In this document: piece by piece, positions 33,813-42,391 of the stretch
How the letters are laid out: each line of letters opens with the position of its first letter
Position numbering within the stretch: the first letter of the stretch is position 1
Origin: Paenibacillus_F chitinolyticus_A
Lineage (GTDB): Bacteria; Bacillota; Bacilli; Paenibacillales; NBRC-103111
Reading direction: 5' to 3'
Assembly (NCBI RefSeq): GCF_045038035.1
Contig: NZ_CP173427.1
Span: 2,790,001-2,854,000, forward strand
DNA length: 64,000 bases
The notes under the pieces: generated by a model
Databases searched by the model: none
Seen by the model: only the letters and a program-made list of their open reading frames with translations
What the model was told of the DNA's origin: nothing
Program-made: the position numbers and the translations under genes

Positions 33813-35162
33813 ATGAAAAAGAAAATGATGTACGGAGGAATGGTAGCGATGGTGAGTGCCGCGCTGCTGGTTGGAGGATGCGCAAAAGAAGGGGAGACTA
33901 AAACGGTGGTAGTTACCGAATCAACTGTGCCTGTCCAAAACGATGTGATCTCATCCATTAAATCGCAGGCGAAGCCTTTAAAGACGATTGATCCGACACA
34001 ACCACTCGATGATTTGCAGCCGCTAAAAGGCATGATCGGGGATGCCCGTTATGTGGGATTGGGAGAGAATACTCACGGAAGCTCCGAAATATTTACGATG
34101 AAGTTTCGGCTTGTGAAGTATTTGGTCACCGAGCTCGGTTTTACGAATTTTGGGATGGAAGAAGATTGGGGGAGCGGTTTAAAGCTGAATGAATATATCC
34201 AAACGGGAAAAGGGAATCCTAGAGAATTTTTGAATCTGTTGTATCCGACGGATGAAATTGTAGCGATGATAGATTGGATGAAAGATTATAATGCCGATCC
34301 TGCGAACAAGAGGAAAATTCAATTTATCGGACTTGACATAAAATCGCTGGATCAAGGCGTCTATCAACAAGTGACAGATTATGTTAAGCGGCATTATCCC
34401 GATATGCTGGCTGAAGTGGAGCTTAACTACAAAGAGCTTCGGTTATCAACCGGAAGCTTGCAGGATTATATGAAGCTGTCGCCCGAGGTAAGAGAGCGGT
34501 TTAAGGGTAACGCGGAGAAAGTCGTCCGATTGCTTGAAGAGAAGACCAAACAGGCAGACAAAGAAGCAGAAACAACCGAGCTTATCTGGGCGAAAGGAAC
34601 CGCGACGGCTATTCGGAATTTCACGGCCATGTTGATTCCGGATGATTATCCAAGCATGATAAAGCTGCACGAGCAATATATGGCCGATCAAGTGATGTGG
34701 GCCGAGGAGGCGTTAAACGGAAAAACGATGATATGGGCTCACAACACCCACGTGGCCAAAGGAATTGTCGATAAAGAATTATATCCGGATGCTTTCGGTA
34801 ATTTTTTGAAACAGCGTCTTGGCGACCAATATATCATCATGGGAAGCACCACTTCGGAGGGTGATTACACCTTATTCAGTGAGTACAACCCTGAGGGCAA
34901 CAGTAAGCTCTCAACAGCAAAAATTCCACAGGATGTGAACAGCTCCAATTACATGCTTGGAAAAGTTTCTCCGGAAATGTTTCTGCTTGACGCCCGCCAT
35001 CTTGAAGGACCGGCCAAGCAATGGATTGGTGAAAAACGTCCTTTTCTGGCCCTCGGGGGACAACTCCTCCCGAACAAGCCGGTATACTTCGACGCGTCTT
35101 TACAGGAACAATTTGATATTCTTTTTCACATCCGGAAAACAAGCCCGTCCCATATGAAGTAA
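33813..35162 (+). CDS. Erythromycin-esterase-family lipoprotein
   Basis: The signal peptide has a lipobox (AALLVGGC) at its end, so the 449-aa protein should be anchored outside the membrane. The Ere-type hydrolase core is clear: GENTHGSSEIF (catalytic-site Glu and His, about residue 88), GMEEDWGSG and WAHNTHVAKG. Ere enzymes open the macrolactone ring of erythromycin, but many relatives have unknown substrates, and a surface location is unusual for a resistance enzyme. ATG 33813 follows GAGGTGGAG; the upstream frame is rejected because the lipoprotein signal starts here. Confidence 0.85.
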   Translation: MKKKMMYGGMVAMVSAALLVGGCAKEGETKTVVVTESTVPVQNDVISSIKSQAKPLKTIDPTQPLDDLQPLKGMIGDARYVGLGENTHGSSEIFTMKFRLVKYLVTELGFTNFGMEEDWGSGLKLNEYIQTGKGNPREFLNLLYPTDEIVAMIDWMKDYNADPANKRKIQFIGLDIKSLDQGVYQQVTDYVKRHYPDMLAEVELNYKELRLSTGSLQDYMKLSPEVRERFKGNAEKVVRLLEEKTKQADKEAETTELIWAKGTATAIRNFTAMLIPDDYPSMIKLHEQYMADQVMWAEEALNGKTMIWAHNTHVAKGIVDKELYPDAFGNFLKQRLGDQYIIMGSTTSEGDYTLFSEYNPEGNSKLSTAKIPQDVNSSNYMLGKVSPEMFLLDARHLEGPAKQWIGEKRPFLALGGQLLPNKPVYFDASLQEQFDILFHIRKTSPSHMK

Positions 35163-35245
35163 CCGCCGGAGAGCTGCGCAAGACCGATCCGTACATATAA
35201 CAGGATCGCGAATTATTGATTCTGAGGTCCACGTGAACCTTCTCA

Positions 35246-35278
35246 ACATACTCATCCGTCATGGATGAGTATTTTTTA
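35246..35278 (+). terminator. Intrinsic terminator after the esterase
   Basis: ATACTCATCC / GGATGAGTAT with a 5-nt loop, followed by TTTTTA. Confidence 0.82.
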
Positions 35279-35409
35279 TTTCCATCGCATGAGAAGGTGA
35301 ATTACGTTAATTATGGATTGCAATAACTCTATATTTATGGACATTAATATCCATTCCATTTGCTGGTAAACTTACCTCACAAGACTTAAATACAATAGGA
35401 GTGATCACA

Positions 35410-35946
35410 ATGGATGGAGTACGTTACAAGATCAGAGAAGTGTTGGACAAGAAAAAGATTGATACATTTCTGCAGCAAGCTCGAATCGGACAACTGGGTA
35501 TGGTCGATGGTCATCTGCCGTATGTCGTTCCGCTCAATTTCGTTTGGACAAACGGGAAGCTTTATTTCCACGGAGCCACCGGCGGGAGAAGAAATCAGGT
35601 GATGGGTGCTAATCCGCAGGTCTGTTTTACGGTTTGTGAAGAATATGGAACGATTACGGATCCGGTGCCGGCCAAAACGGACACTGCCTATATGAGTGTC
35701 ATGATTTTTGGCAAGGCACAGCCTATCGACGATCTGGATGAAGCTACACACATGCTGCAAGAAATGATGCATAAGTATGTGCCTGGTTACTATAATCGGC
35801 CGTTACCCCGGCAGCACGTAGATAAATACCGGTCAGCGGTATTCGGCGGTCCTGTTCAGGTGTACAGAATTGATCCACACCATATCACCGCGAAAGAAAA
35901 TGCAGTAGAAGAAGAAAAAATGTTCAAACCTGGAAAAACCGTGTGA
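35410..35946 (+). CDS. Pyridoxamine-phosphate-oxidase-fold flavin-binding protein (NimA-like)
   Basis: The 178-aa split-barrel FMN-binding protein reads LGMVDGHLPYVVPLNFVW, then LYFHGATGGRRN, matching the NimA/PNPOx-like family that binds FMN or F420 at a dimer interface. Members include nitroimidazole reductases; this one has no assignable substrate. ATG 35410 has AGGAG at 9-nt spacing, whereas GTG 35401 abuts the SD and is rejected. Confidence 0.85.
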   Translation: MDGVRYKIREVLDKKKIDTFLQQARIGQLGMVDGHLPYVVPLNFVWTNGKLYFHGATGGRRNQVMGANPQVCFTVCEEYGTITDPVPAKTDTAYMSVMIFGKAQPIDDLDEATHMLQEMMHKYVPGYYNRPLPRQHVDKYRSAVFGGPVQVYRIDPHHITAKENAVEEEKMFKPGKTV

Positions 35947-35962
35947 GATGTTTTTTTAAAAT

Positions 35963-35998
35963 AAATGCTGCCGTTGCTTTTGCGGCAGCATTTGCATT
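35963..35998 (+). terminator. Intrinsic terminator
   Basis: AAATGCTGCCG / CGGCAGCATTT with a 9-nt loop, followed by a weak T-rich tail. Confidence 0.65.
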
Positions 35999-36043
35999 AT
36001 TACCTCGGTTGTGGAAGAGGAGAGCAGAAAGAGGGGAAGAGAA

Positions 36044-36787
36044 ATGGGCCATCTAGTCGAAGAGAATCTCAAAACCGTAAGGCGGCAGATGGAATTGGCC
36101 TGCCAAGCCTCTGGGCGCAAGCTAGAGGACGTGAAATTGTTGTTGGCAACCAAAACCGTACCGCTTGATAAATTGCAAATGGCCGTACAAGCGGGTGAGA
36201 CTCTATTTGGAGAAAACAGAGCGCAAGAACTTCGGGACAAATTTCCGCTTATGCAGCAATATAATCAAGTGGAATGGCATTTTATCGGACATCTGCAAAC
36301 GAATAAAGTGAAGGATGTTGTCAAATATGTAACACTCATTCATTCTGTGGACCGTTTGAAATTGGGGCAGGCCCTGCACAATCAGCTCGTCAAAGTGAAC
36401 AAGACTATGGATATTCTGGTGCAAATCAACACGTCCTATGAAGAAAGTAAATTCGGTGCTTCGCCGGAAACGGCACTGGAGTTGGTGGAGCAATTGTCCC
36501 GGTTTGAAACGTTAAACGTGAAAGGATTAATGACAATTGGAAAACTGAATGCTGCAAACGACGAGACCCGGCACTGCTTCCGATTATTAAAATCTATTCA
36601 AACACAAATTAGGGAGAAAAAGATTCCGCGTGTAGAAATAGATAACCTCTCGATGGGCATGTCAGGTGATTTCCGGGTAGCCATAGAAGAAGGAGCTACT
36701 ATTATCCGCATAGGGACAAGCGTATTCGGCCAACGTTACTTGCCGGACAGTTATTACTGGAACGAAAATGCGCGTCAGGACGATTAG
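36044..36787 (+). CDS. YggS-family PLP homeostasis protein
   Basis: The 247-aa alanine-racemase N-domain-like TIM barrel has the PLP Lys in LLLATKTV, the signature LFGENRAQEL, WHFIGHLQTNKVK and the phosphate-binding LSMGMSGDF...GTSVFG end. YggS/PLPBP proteins bind PLP without catalysis and buffer B6 vitamers. ATG 36044 has GAGGGG upstream. It forms a two-gene unit with the BenE-like transporter and faces a MocR regulator, all of which involve or may involve vitamin B6. Confidence 0.92.
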   Translation: MGHLVEENLKTVRRQMELACQASGRKLEDVKLLLATKTVPLDKLQMAVQAGETLFGENRAQELRDKFPLMQQYNQVEWHFIGHLQTNKVKDVVKYVTLIHSVDRLKLGQALHNQLVKVNKTMDILVQINTSYEESKFGASPETALELVEQLSRFETLNVKGLMTIGKLNAANDETRHCFRLLKSIQTQIREKKIPRVEIDNLSMGMSGDFRVAIEEGATIIRIGTSVFGQRYLPDSYYWNENARQDD

Positions 36788-36808
36788 GAGAGAGGCAGGA
36801 GAAAGGAT

Positions 36809-38062
36809 ATGAACACAACATCATCTTCGCTGCGCGGTCGCGATTTGATATCGCCGACCATAGCCGCTTTAATATCGGTCATTGTCAACTACGGGGGCAC
36901 CTTTATTCTCGTGTTTCAGGCAGCAAAAGTCGCGGGTTTAAGTCCCGAAATGACCGCTTCATGGATTTGGTCGATCTCCATTGGAGTGGGTGTAACCGGG
37001 ATATGGCTAAGTTTTCGATACCGGGAACCGATTATTACGGCTTGGTCAACACCAGGCGTGGCTTTTCTCGTTTCGGTATTAGCGGTAACCCCTTATCCGG
37101 AAGCAATTGGCGCTTATATGATCTCTGCAATAGGATTTATTGTTTTAGGATTATCGGGCATGTTTGAACGTTTCGTCCGGCTTATTCCTCCAGGCATCGC
37201 TTCCGGGTTGCTAGCAGGCATTTTGCTGCAATTTGGCATTTCAGCCTTTGGAGGAGCGAAAGTTGACCCATTGCTTGTCATGGTACTGTTTGCCGCTTAT
37301 GTTGTGCTAAGACGGTTTACATCCCGCTATGCGATTGTCGGCATACTGGCAATCGGATTGATTTATTTGATTTGTATGGGGAAAGCGGATTTCAGTACGA
37401 TCCAATTGGCGATTGCATCACCGGTATTTGTCGTTCCGGAGTTTTCGTTACATGCTTTATTGGGCGTTGCATTACCGCTGTTTATTATTACCTTGACGGG
37501 ACAATACATGCCTGGAATGCTCGTATTGCGGAATGACGGGTTCAAGACGAGTGCAAATCCGATTTTGACCATAACGGGTTTGGGTTCGCTTCTTGCAGCA
37601 CCATTCGGCTCGCATGCTTTTAATGTAGCAGCCATTACAGCAGCAATTTGCACAGGAAAAGACGCGCATGAGGATTCGACAAAACGTTATATTGCAGGCA
37701 TTGCCTGTGGCATGTTCTACATTGTTGTCGGCATTTTTGGCGTGACGTTGGCTGCGCTGTTTTTAATTCTTCCTGCTACTTTTATCGCAACGTTAGCGGG
37801 GTTGGCATTGCTTGGCACAATTGGCGGCAGTCTTGCGGGCGCTTTAACCGATCCCAAGGGACGCGAGACAGCTCTGATTACGTTTTTAGCAACAGCCGCG
37901 AATGTGACCTTGCTTGGCGTCGGCGGCGCATTTTGGGGACTGGTCGCGGGTTTGGCAGCGCATTTATTGATTCATGGGAAATTTCATAAAAAGCAACACA
38001 GGGCGAGAGGAATACAACAAGTCGAACAAAAAATAGAAGGTGTGAAAAATGAATACAGGTAA
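36809..38062 (+). CDS. BenE-family membrane transporter
   Basis: The 417-aa protein has about twelve membrane helices. AWSTPGVAFL, GLLAGILLQFGI and the loop ITLTGQYMPGMLVLRNDGF are typical of BenE benzoate/H+ symporters and their nucleobase-transporter relatives. No benzoate catabolism gene is present. It lies 21 nt after yggS, so the substrate may be a B6 vitamer or other ring compound (inference). AGAAAGGAT lies before ATG 36809. Confidence 0.85.
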   Translation: MNTTSSSLRGRDLISPTIAALISVIVNYGGTFILVFQAAKVAGLSPEMTASWIWSISIGVGVTGIWLSFRYREPIITAWSTPGVAFLVSVLAVTPYPEAIGAYMISAIGFIVLGLSGMFERFVRLIPPGIASGLLAGILLQFGISAFGGAKVDPLLVMVLFAAYVVLRRFTSRYAIVGILAIGLIYLICMGKADFSTIQLAIASPVFVVPEFSLHALLGVALPLFIITLTGQYMPGMLVLRNDGFKTSANPILTITGLGSLLAAPFGSHAFNVAAITAAICTGKDAHEDSTKRYIAGIACGMFYIVVGIFGVTLAALFLILPATFIATLAGLALLGTIGGSLAGALTDPKGRETALITFLATAANVTLLGVGGAFWGLVAGLAAHLLIHGKFHKKQHRARGIQQVEQKIEGVKNEYR

Positions 38063-38109
38063 CATGAATTAATTGTAAGAAAGCACAAAATCTGACGGGG
38101 AGGCTTGTA

Positions 38110-39540
38110 TTATAAAAGCATCTCCGCCAGACGAGAAATGCCTTCTTCAATGGCTGCTTCATCTACTTTAGCGAAACCAAGTACCCATCCTTTACGATCG
38201 CTTTCCAAACAATACGTGCTAAGCGGATAAACACGGATTCCCTTTTCGATCGCCAAGTTCGTCACGGCTTCTTCGTCAAACGATTTAGCAGCTTCAAGAA
38301 GCATATGCAATCCCGTTTCTACGCCGCTTAGCGTGAAGTGTTCGTTCAGACCTGTCGTGATGATGGCCTTCGTCATAGCTTCGTGCCTGCGCCGATATAT
38401 ATTTCGAACTCGTCTCATATGACGCATGAAATGACCGTGTTCGATAAAATGAGTAAGCGTTAATTGCTCCATAATCGGAAGATGACGATAGGTTAATTCA
38501 TGGACCCGGGCAAGCTGACGAATGGCCTCTCTGGGACCAATGATGGCCGAGATCCGAATACCGGGCGCAACCATTTTGGAAAAACTCATCATATACAACG
38601 TGTTCTGAGGGCGCTGACTGAACAAGGTTGGAAGCGGGTCGCCGCGATATCGAAATTCGCTGTCGTAATCATCCTCAACAATCCAAAACCGCTGCTCGGC
38701 AGCCATGTGTAACAATTGTTGTCTACGAGGCTCCGACATAATAACTCCAACCGCACACTGGTGCGATGGCGTAACAAAGACAAGTTTGGACCTAGGATGA
38801 ATGCGGTTAACGCACAGCCCGTACTCGTCGACCGGAACGGGTACAACTTGCATACGCCGATACTTCATCGCCATCCAGGCAGCAGGGAAGCCGGGATCTT
38901 CAACCGAAACCGTTTCTCCTTCATGTAAAAGGGCTTGTGCGATCAAATCGATGCTATGTTGTGCGCCTGAGGTTAATAGGATTTGATCGATATTCACATG
39001 AACGCCTCGTTCAAGCGACAAATAACGTTGAATCTGTTCTCGCAGCGGCAGGAATCCATAGGAGTCGCCGTAAGCCCAACTGTCCAGGTCTGTTTCAGTG
39101 GAGGCATGTAAAAAGGATTGCCTCCAATTCTTTTGAAAATGTTCGTCTAAATAAGGCTCATGGGGACTGAAATCGATCTCTACTTTTCGTTTTTCTTTGT
39201 CTCCGAACCAGCTGTGCAAATGGCCGATTGCAGAGTTTAATAAAGGCAATTCGGGGGGGACGGGTCCTTGTGTCGCTGCAACCTCTGTAGGACGAGTCGC
39301 ATATATCCATTTGCTGACTCTTGTCCCGCCTCGACGAGAGGTTACAGTGTACCCGCGGCTGAATAACTCCTCGTAAACAATCTGTATGGTTGAACGGGAA
39401 ACGCCAATCAATGGAGCGAGTTCGCGGGATGGGAGCAGCAATTCGCCCGGCGGCCATTTTCCGGTTGTGATATTATGAATCGCTTGGTCTAGAAGCTGCT
39501 GCCAGATGGGACGTTCGTCATCTCGGTTTACTTTTAGCAT
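38110..39540 (-). CDS. MocR/GabR-family PLP-dependent regulator
   Basis: The N-terminal GntR winged helix (PIWQQLLDQAIHNITTGKWPP, SRSTIQIVYEEL) is joined by a linker to a fold-type I aminotransferase domain that contains the PLP Lys region MSFSKMVAPGIRIS. The protein is 476 aa. MocR regulators sense PLP plus an amine or amino acid. It converges on the yggS-benE unit, consistent with regulating B6 uptake (PdxR-like role), which is inference. AGAGGTG precedes ATG 39540. Confidence 0.9.
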   Translation of the reverse strand: MLKVNRDDERPIWQQLLDQAIHNITTGKWPPGELLLPSRELAPLIGVSRSTIQIVYEELFSRGYTVTSRRGGTRVSKWIYATRPTEVAATQGPVPPELPLLNSAIGHLHSWFGDKEKRKVEIDFSPHEPYLDEHFQKNWRQSFLHASTETDLDSWAYGDSYGFLPLREQIQRYLSLERGVHVNIDQILLTSGAQHSIDLIAQALLHEGETVSVEDPGFPAAWMAMKYRRMQVVPVPVDEYGLCVNRIHPRSKLVFVTPSHQCAVGVIMSEPRRQQLLHMAAEQRFWIVEDDYDSEFRYRGDPLPTLFSQRPQNTLYMMSFSKMVAPGIRISAIIGPREAIRQLARVHELTYRHLPIMEQLTLTHFIEHGHFMRHMRRVRNIYRRRHEAMTKAIITTGLNEHFTLSGVETGLHMLLEAAKSFDEEAVTNLAIEKGIRVYPLSTYCLESDRKGWVLGFAKVDEAAIEEGISRLAEMLL

Positions 39541-39934
39541 TCATTCACCTCTAGTGTTTCTCCGGGATTATGGATTGCTCCAAAAGATTATATGTTAATA
39601 ATTATTCACACTCCATTGACAGATATATTATCATAACAGTACTTTCTTTTGCAAACGATACAATTATCGAATTTTAAACCTAACCAGCGTTAAGAAATTG
39701 CAAATAGCTTCTCATCCAAAGGGACGAGGAGGCGTGTTGCCACTTAGAACGTTCGTATTTGAAAAATAAACTATTTTCACTTTAAAGTAATCGCTTAAAC
39801 CGATACATGAATGGATCTGAGAACGTACAAGGGATAAAATGCGGAGGAACCACCGAGGGATTAAAAATCCAGTGCGGTGGTTCTTTTTTTCTCTCCTTTC
39901 CTATGCCATCATTAGTAAATGGGGGCGATGAACG
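39541..39934. other. Long intergenic leader between two MocR genes
   Basis: No gene is seen. A minus-strand TATAAT near 39587 fits a promoter for the 38110-39540 regulator. The right end holds the terminator-like hairpin at 39847-39890 inside the probable leader of the ddlR-like gene. No T-box sequence (GGTGGNACCGCG) was found. Confidence 0.45.
39847..39890 (+). terminator. Terminator or attenuator before the ddlR-like gene
   Basis: GAACCACCG / CGGTGGTTC with a 19-nt loop that itself contains GGATT/AATCC, followed by seven T. It ends 45 nt before the start codon, a position typical of leader attenuation. Confidence 0.65.
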
Positions 39935-41425
39935 ATGTTCCAGGATTTTAAGCTCGCCGGTGACCGTCCGGTCGCGCTGCAAGTGAAAGAATATATCAAA
40001 CGGTTAATTATAAAAGGGGCGCTTCAGGCGGATCAGAAGCTGCCCTCCACACGAGAAATGAGCGGTCTGCTAAAGGTGAGCCGCAATTCGGTCATTACAG
40101 CCTATGAAGGCCTGGAGGATGACGGATTTAGGTATGCGATTCCAGGCAAAGGCAGCTATGTGGCCGCTATGGGCGGCCATCTGACTACAGACAACGGAAG
40201 AGCTGACGGCCATGCCGCCTGGCAGATCGACTGGAAGGCAAGAATGAACGAGTATGCCGTATCGGCTGTGGAGCTGGATATGATGAAGCAGGGCATTCGC
40301 GCCCAAAAAGGAGTCATCTCTTTCACAAGCATCGCTCCGGATGAGCAGCTGTTTGATCTGAGGGATGTAAAACGAGCCTTTATGGATCGGATGGCAATCG
40401 AAGGGCAGGTGCTGCTCAACTACGGCTATGCCAAGGGCTATAAGCCGCTGATCGATTATCTGTTACGTTATATGGAGAATAAAGGCATCGATATAAGCGG
40501 CAAGGATATGCTGATTACAAGCGGGTTTACAGAAGGCTTTGATATTGTGTTGTCGGCACTGCGTCCTTCCGAGCGCCGCGGAGCGGCAATTTGTGAAAAT
40601 CCGACCCATCATACAGCGATCAAAAATTTGAAACTGCAAGGGTTTGAAATAACCGGCATTCCGATGGAACGTGACGGTATTGATGTGAACCGGCTTGAGA
40701 AGGTATTGCAGAAACAGACAAACAGCTTTGATCTGGCTTATTTGACTCCTTCCTATCACAATCCTACAGGCATCGTCATGTCGCCGGCGAAGCGCAGTGC
40801 CGTTATAAAATTAATGACCCGCTATCAAATTCCGGTGATCGAGGATGGATTCAATGAGGAGCTGCGTTACTCGGGAGCGCATGTTGCCCCGTTAATAGCG
40901 ACAGCAGGGCAAGGGAACGGAGTCATCTATATTGGCAGCCTCTCCAAGGTGCTGTTTCCTGGCTTGCGAGTGGGGTGGGTGCTTGGGGACCGGTCGCTGA
41001 TCCACAATCTGGAAAGCATTAAGCGTGCACGCACCATTCACACATCAACAATCGATCAATCGATTTTATATCAATACTTGCTCAACGGAAATTTCGATAA
41101 ATATATAAAAAAAGCGCGTATGGAATATAAGCGCAAATATGAGCTGACGAAGGCGAGCTGTAAAGCGCATCTGCCTGAGGCGCAACTGTCCGGCGACGGG
41201 GGCTTGCATTTGTTTCTTACCTTCCCGTCAAGCGTGGATACACGCCAACTGTTGGAAGCTTGCACCGAACAGGGTGTTATTTTTACGCCGGGAGACAAGT
41301 TTTTTATTCGGGAAGGCGAAGGGACGAATACATTGCGGCTTGGTTTTTCACGAGTGACGGATGAAAATATCGAGCGGGGTATTCGGATAATCGGCCAAGA
41401 GGCGCGCAGTTTTCTTCAGGCATAA
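39935..41425 (+). CDS. ddlR: MocR-family regulator, DdlR-like
   Basis: The 496-aa protein has a GntR HTH (VALQVKEYIKRLIIKGAL, SRNSVITAYEGLEDDG) and an aminotransferase-like domain with YIGSLSKVLFPGLRVGWV holding the PLP Lys. It stands directly before ddl. In Brevibacillus brevis a MocR protein, DdlR, binds PLP and controls D-Ala-D-Ala ligase; the gene order here suggests the same. GGGGGCGAT precedes ATG 39935. The name rests on context and length, not on a search. Confidence 0.8.
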   Translation: MFQDFKLAGDRPVALQVKEYIKRLIIKGALQADQKLPSTREMSGLLKVSRNSVITAYEGLEDDGFRYAIPGKGSYVAAMGGHLTTDNGRADGHAAWQIDWKARMNEYAVSAVELDMMKQGIRAQKGVISFTSIAPDEQLFDLRDVKRAFMDRMAIEGQVLLNYGYAKGYKPLIDYLLRYMENKGIDISGKDMLITSGFTEGFDIVLSALRPSERRGAAICENPTHHTAIKNLKLQGFEITGIPMERDGIDVNRLEKVLQKQTNSFDLAYLTPSYHNPTGIVMSPAKRSAVIKLMTRYQIPVIEDGFNEELRYSGAHVAPLIATAGQGNGVIYIGSLSKVLFPGLRVGWVLGDRSLIHNLESIKRARTIHTSTIDQSILYQYLLNGNFDKYIKKARMEYKRKYELTKASCKAHLPEAQLSGDGGLHLFLTFPSSVDTRQLLEACTEQGVIFTPGDKFFIREGEGTNTLRLGFSRVTDENIERGIRIIGQEARSFLQA

Positions 41426-41449
41426 CGATTTTTAAGAGAATGAGGGGTC

Positions 41450-42391
41450 ATGATGAGGATCGGCGTTATTATGGGGGGTATTTCGTCTGAACGAGAGGTT
41501 TCTCTGCAGACAGGTCAAGAGATGATCCGGCATTTGGATCGCAGCCGCTATGAGGTGGTTCCAATTGTGATCGATCGACGAGCGGATTTAATCACACAGG
41601 CTCAACAGGCAGGCATAGATCTCGCGCTATTGGCGCTTCACGGCCGGTATGGCGAGGACGGCACGGTGCAGGGAGCGCTGGAGACACTGGGCATTCCATA
41701 TACAGGCAGTGGTGTCCTGGCAAGCAGCCTATGCATGAATAAGCAGCTATCCAAAAGGCTGCTGAAGACGGTAGGCGTGCATACGCCTGAAGGCCTTTGC
41801 TGGCAGGGGATGGACGATTATGAACCGCAGGCGGTTAAACAGCTGGGTTACCCGGTTATTGTGAAGCCGAATATGGGGGGATCCAGCATCGGTATCCAAC
41901 TTGTGCATAAGGAGAAGGAATTGCTGACGGCTGTTCAGAAAGCCGGCAGTTTCGATCAGGCGATCTTGATTGAGCCCTATATAAAAGGAATGGAGCTTAC
42001 CTGCTCGATTGTGGACGGCGAGGTATTGCCGATTATCGGTGTTCGCTCCGCGCATTCGGAGTGGTTCGACTACAAAGCGAAATATGAGCCCGGCGGTGCC
42101 GAGGAGAAGGTGATCCAGCTGCCTCCAGCTACCCGGCAGCGAGTACGTGAAGCGGCGCTTGCCAGCTATCGGCTGCTGCAGTGCAAGGTTTATGCAAGAG
42201 TCGATATGATTTTGTGTGGGGATGTTCCTTACGTGCTGGAAGTAAACACCTTACCGGGAATGACCGGGAATAGCTTGCTTCCGAAGAGCGCAGCAGCATC
42301 AGGGATGACGTTTACACAACTGCTGGACCGTATTATTGCCAGTTCGCTCCTCGAACGGAAGCTGGAGTGGGGGATGGTGCAAGATGTTTAG
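41450..42391 (+). CDS. ddl: D-alanine--D-alanine ligase
   Basis: The 313-aa ATP-grasp ligase has IGVIMGGISSEREVSLQTG at the N-terminus, ALHGRYGEDGTVQGALE, YTGSGVLASSLCMNK, VIVKPNMGGSSIG and the C-terminal VNTLPGMTGNSLLPK metal/ATP site. It joins two D-Ala for peptidoglycan precursors; the YxxK/Y-type specificity region was not examined for D-Lac use. It lies 24 nt after the MocR gene and overlaps the aminotransferase start by 8 nt, so the three form an operon. ATG 41453 is an alternative start. Confidence 0.93.
   Translation: MMRIGVIMGGISSEREVSLQTGQEMIRHLDRSRYEVVPIVIDRRADLITQAQQAGIDLALLALHGRYGEDGTVQGALETLGIPYTGSGVLASSLCMNKQLSKRLLKTVGVHTPEGLCWQGMDDYEPQAVKQLGYPVIVKPNMGGSSIGIQLVHKEKELLTAVQKAGSFDQAILIEPYIKGMELTCSIVDGEVLPIIGVRSAHSEWFDYKAKYEPGGAEEKVIQLPPATRQRVREAALASYRLLQCKVYARVDMILCGDVPYVLEVNTLPGMTGNSLLPKSAAASGMTFTQLLDRIIASSLLERKLEWGMVQDV

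Noticed and set aside
39700..39934. T-box riboswitch before the ddlR-like gene
   Set aside because: A terminator hairpin is present, but the conserved antiterminator sequence GGTGGNACCGCG and a specifier stem were not found.
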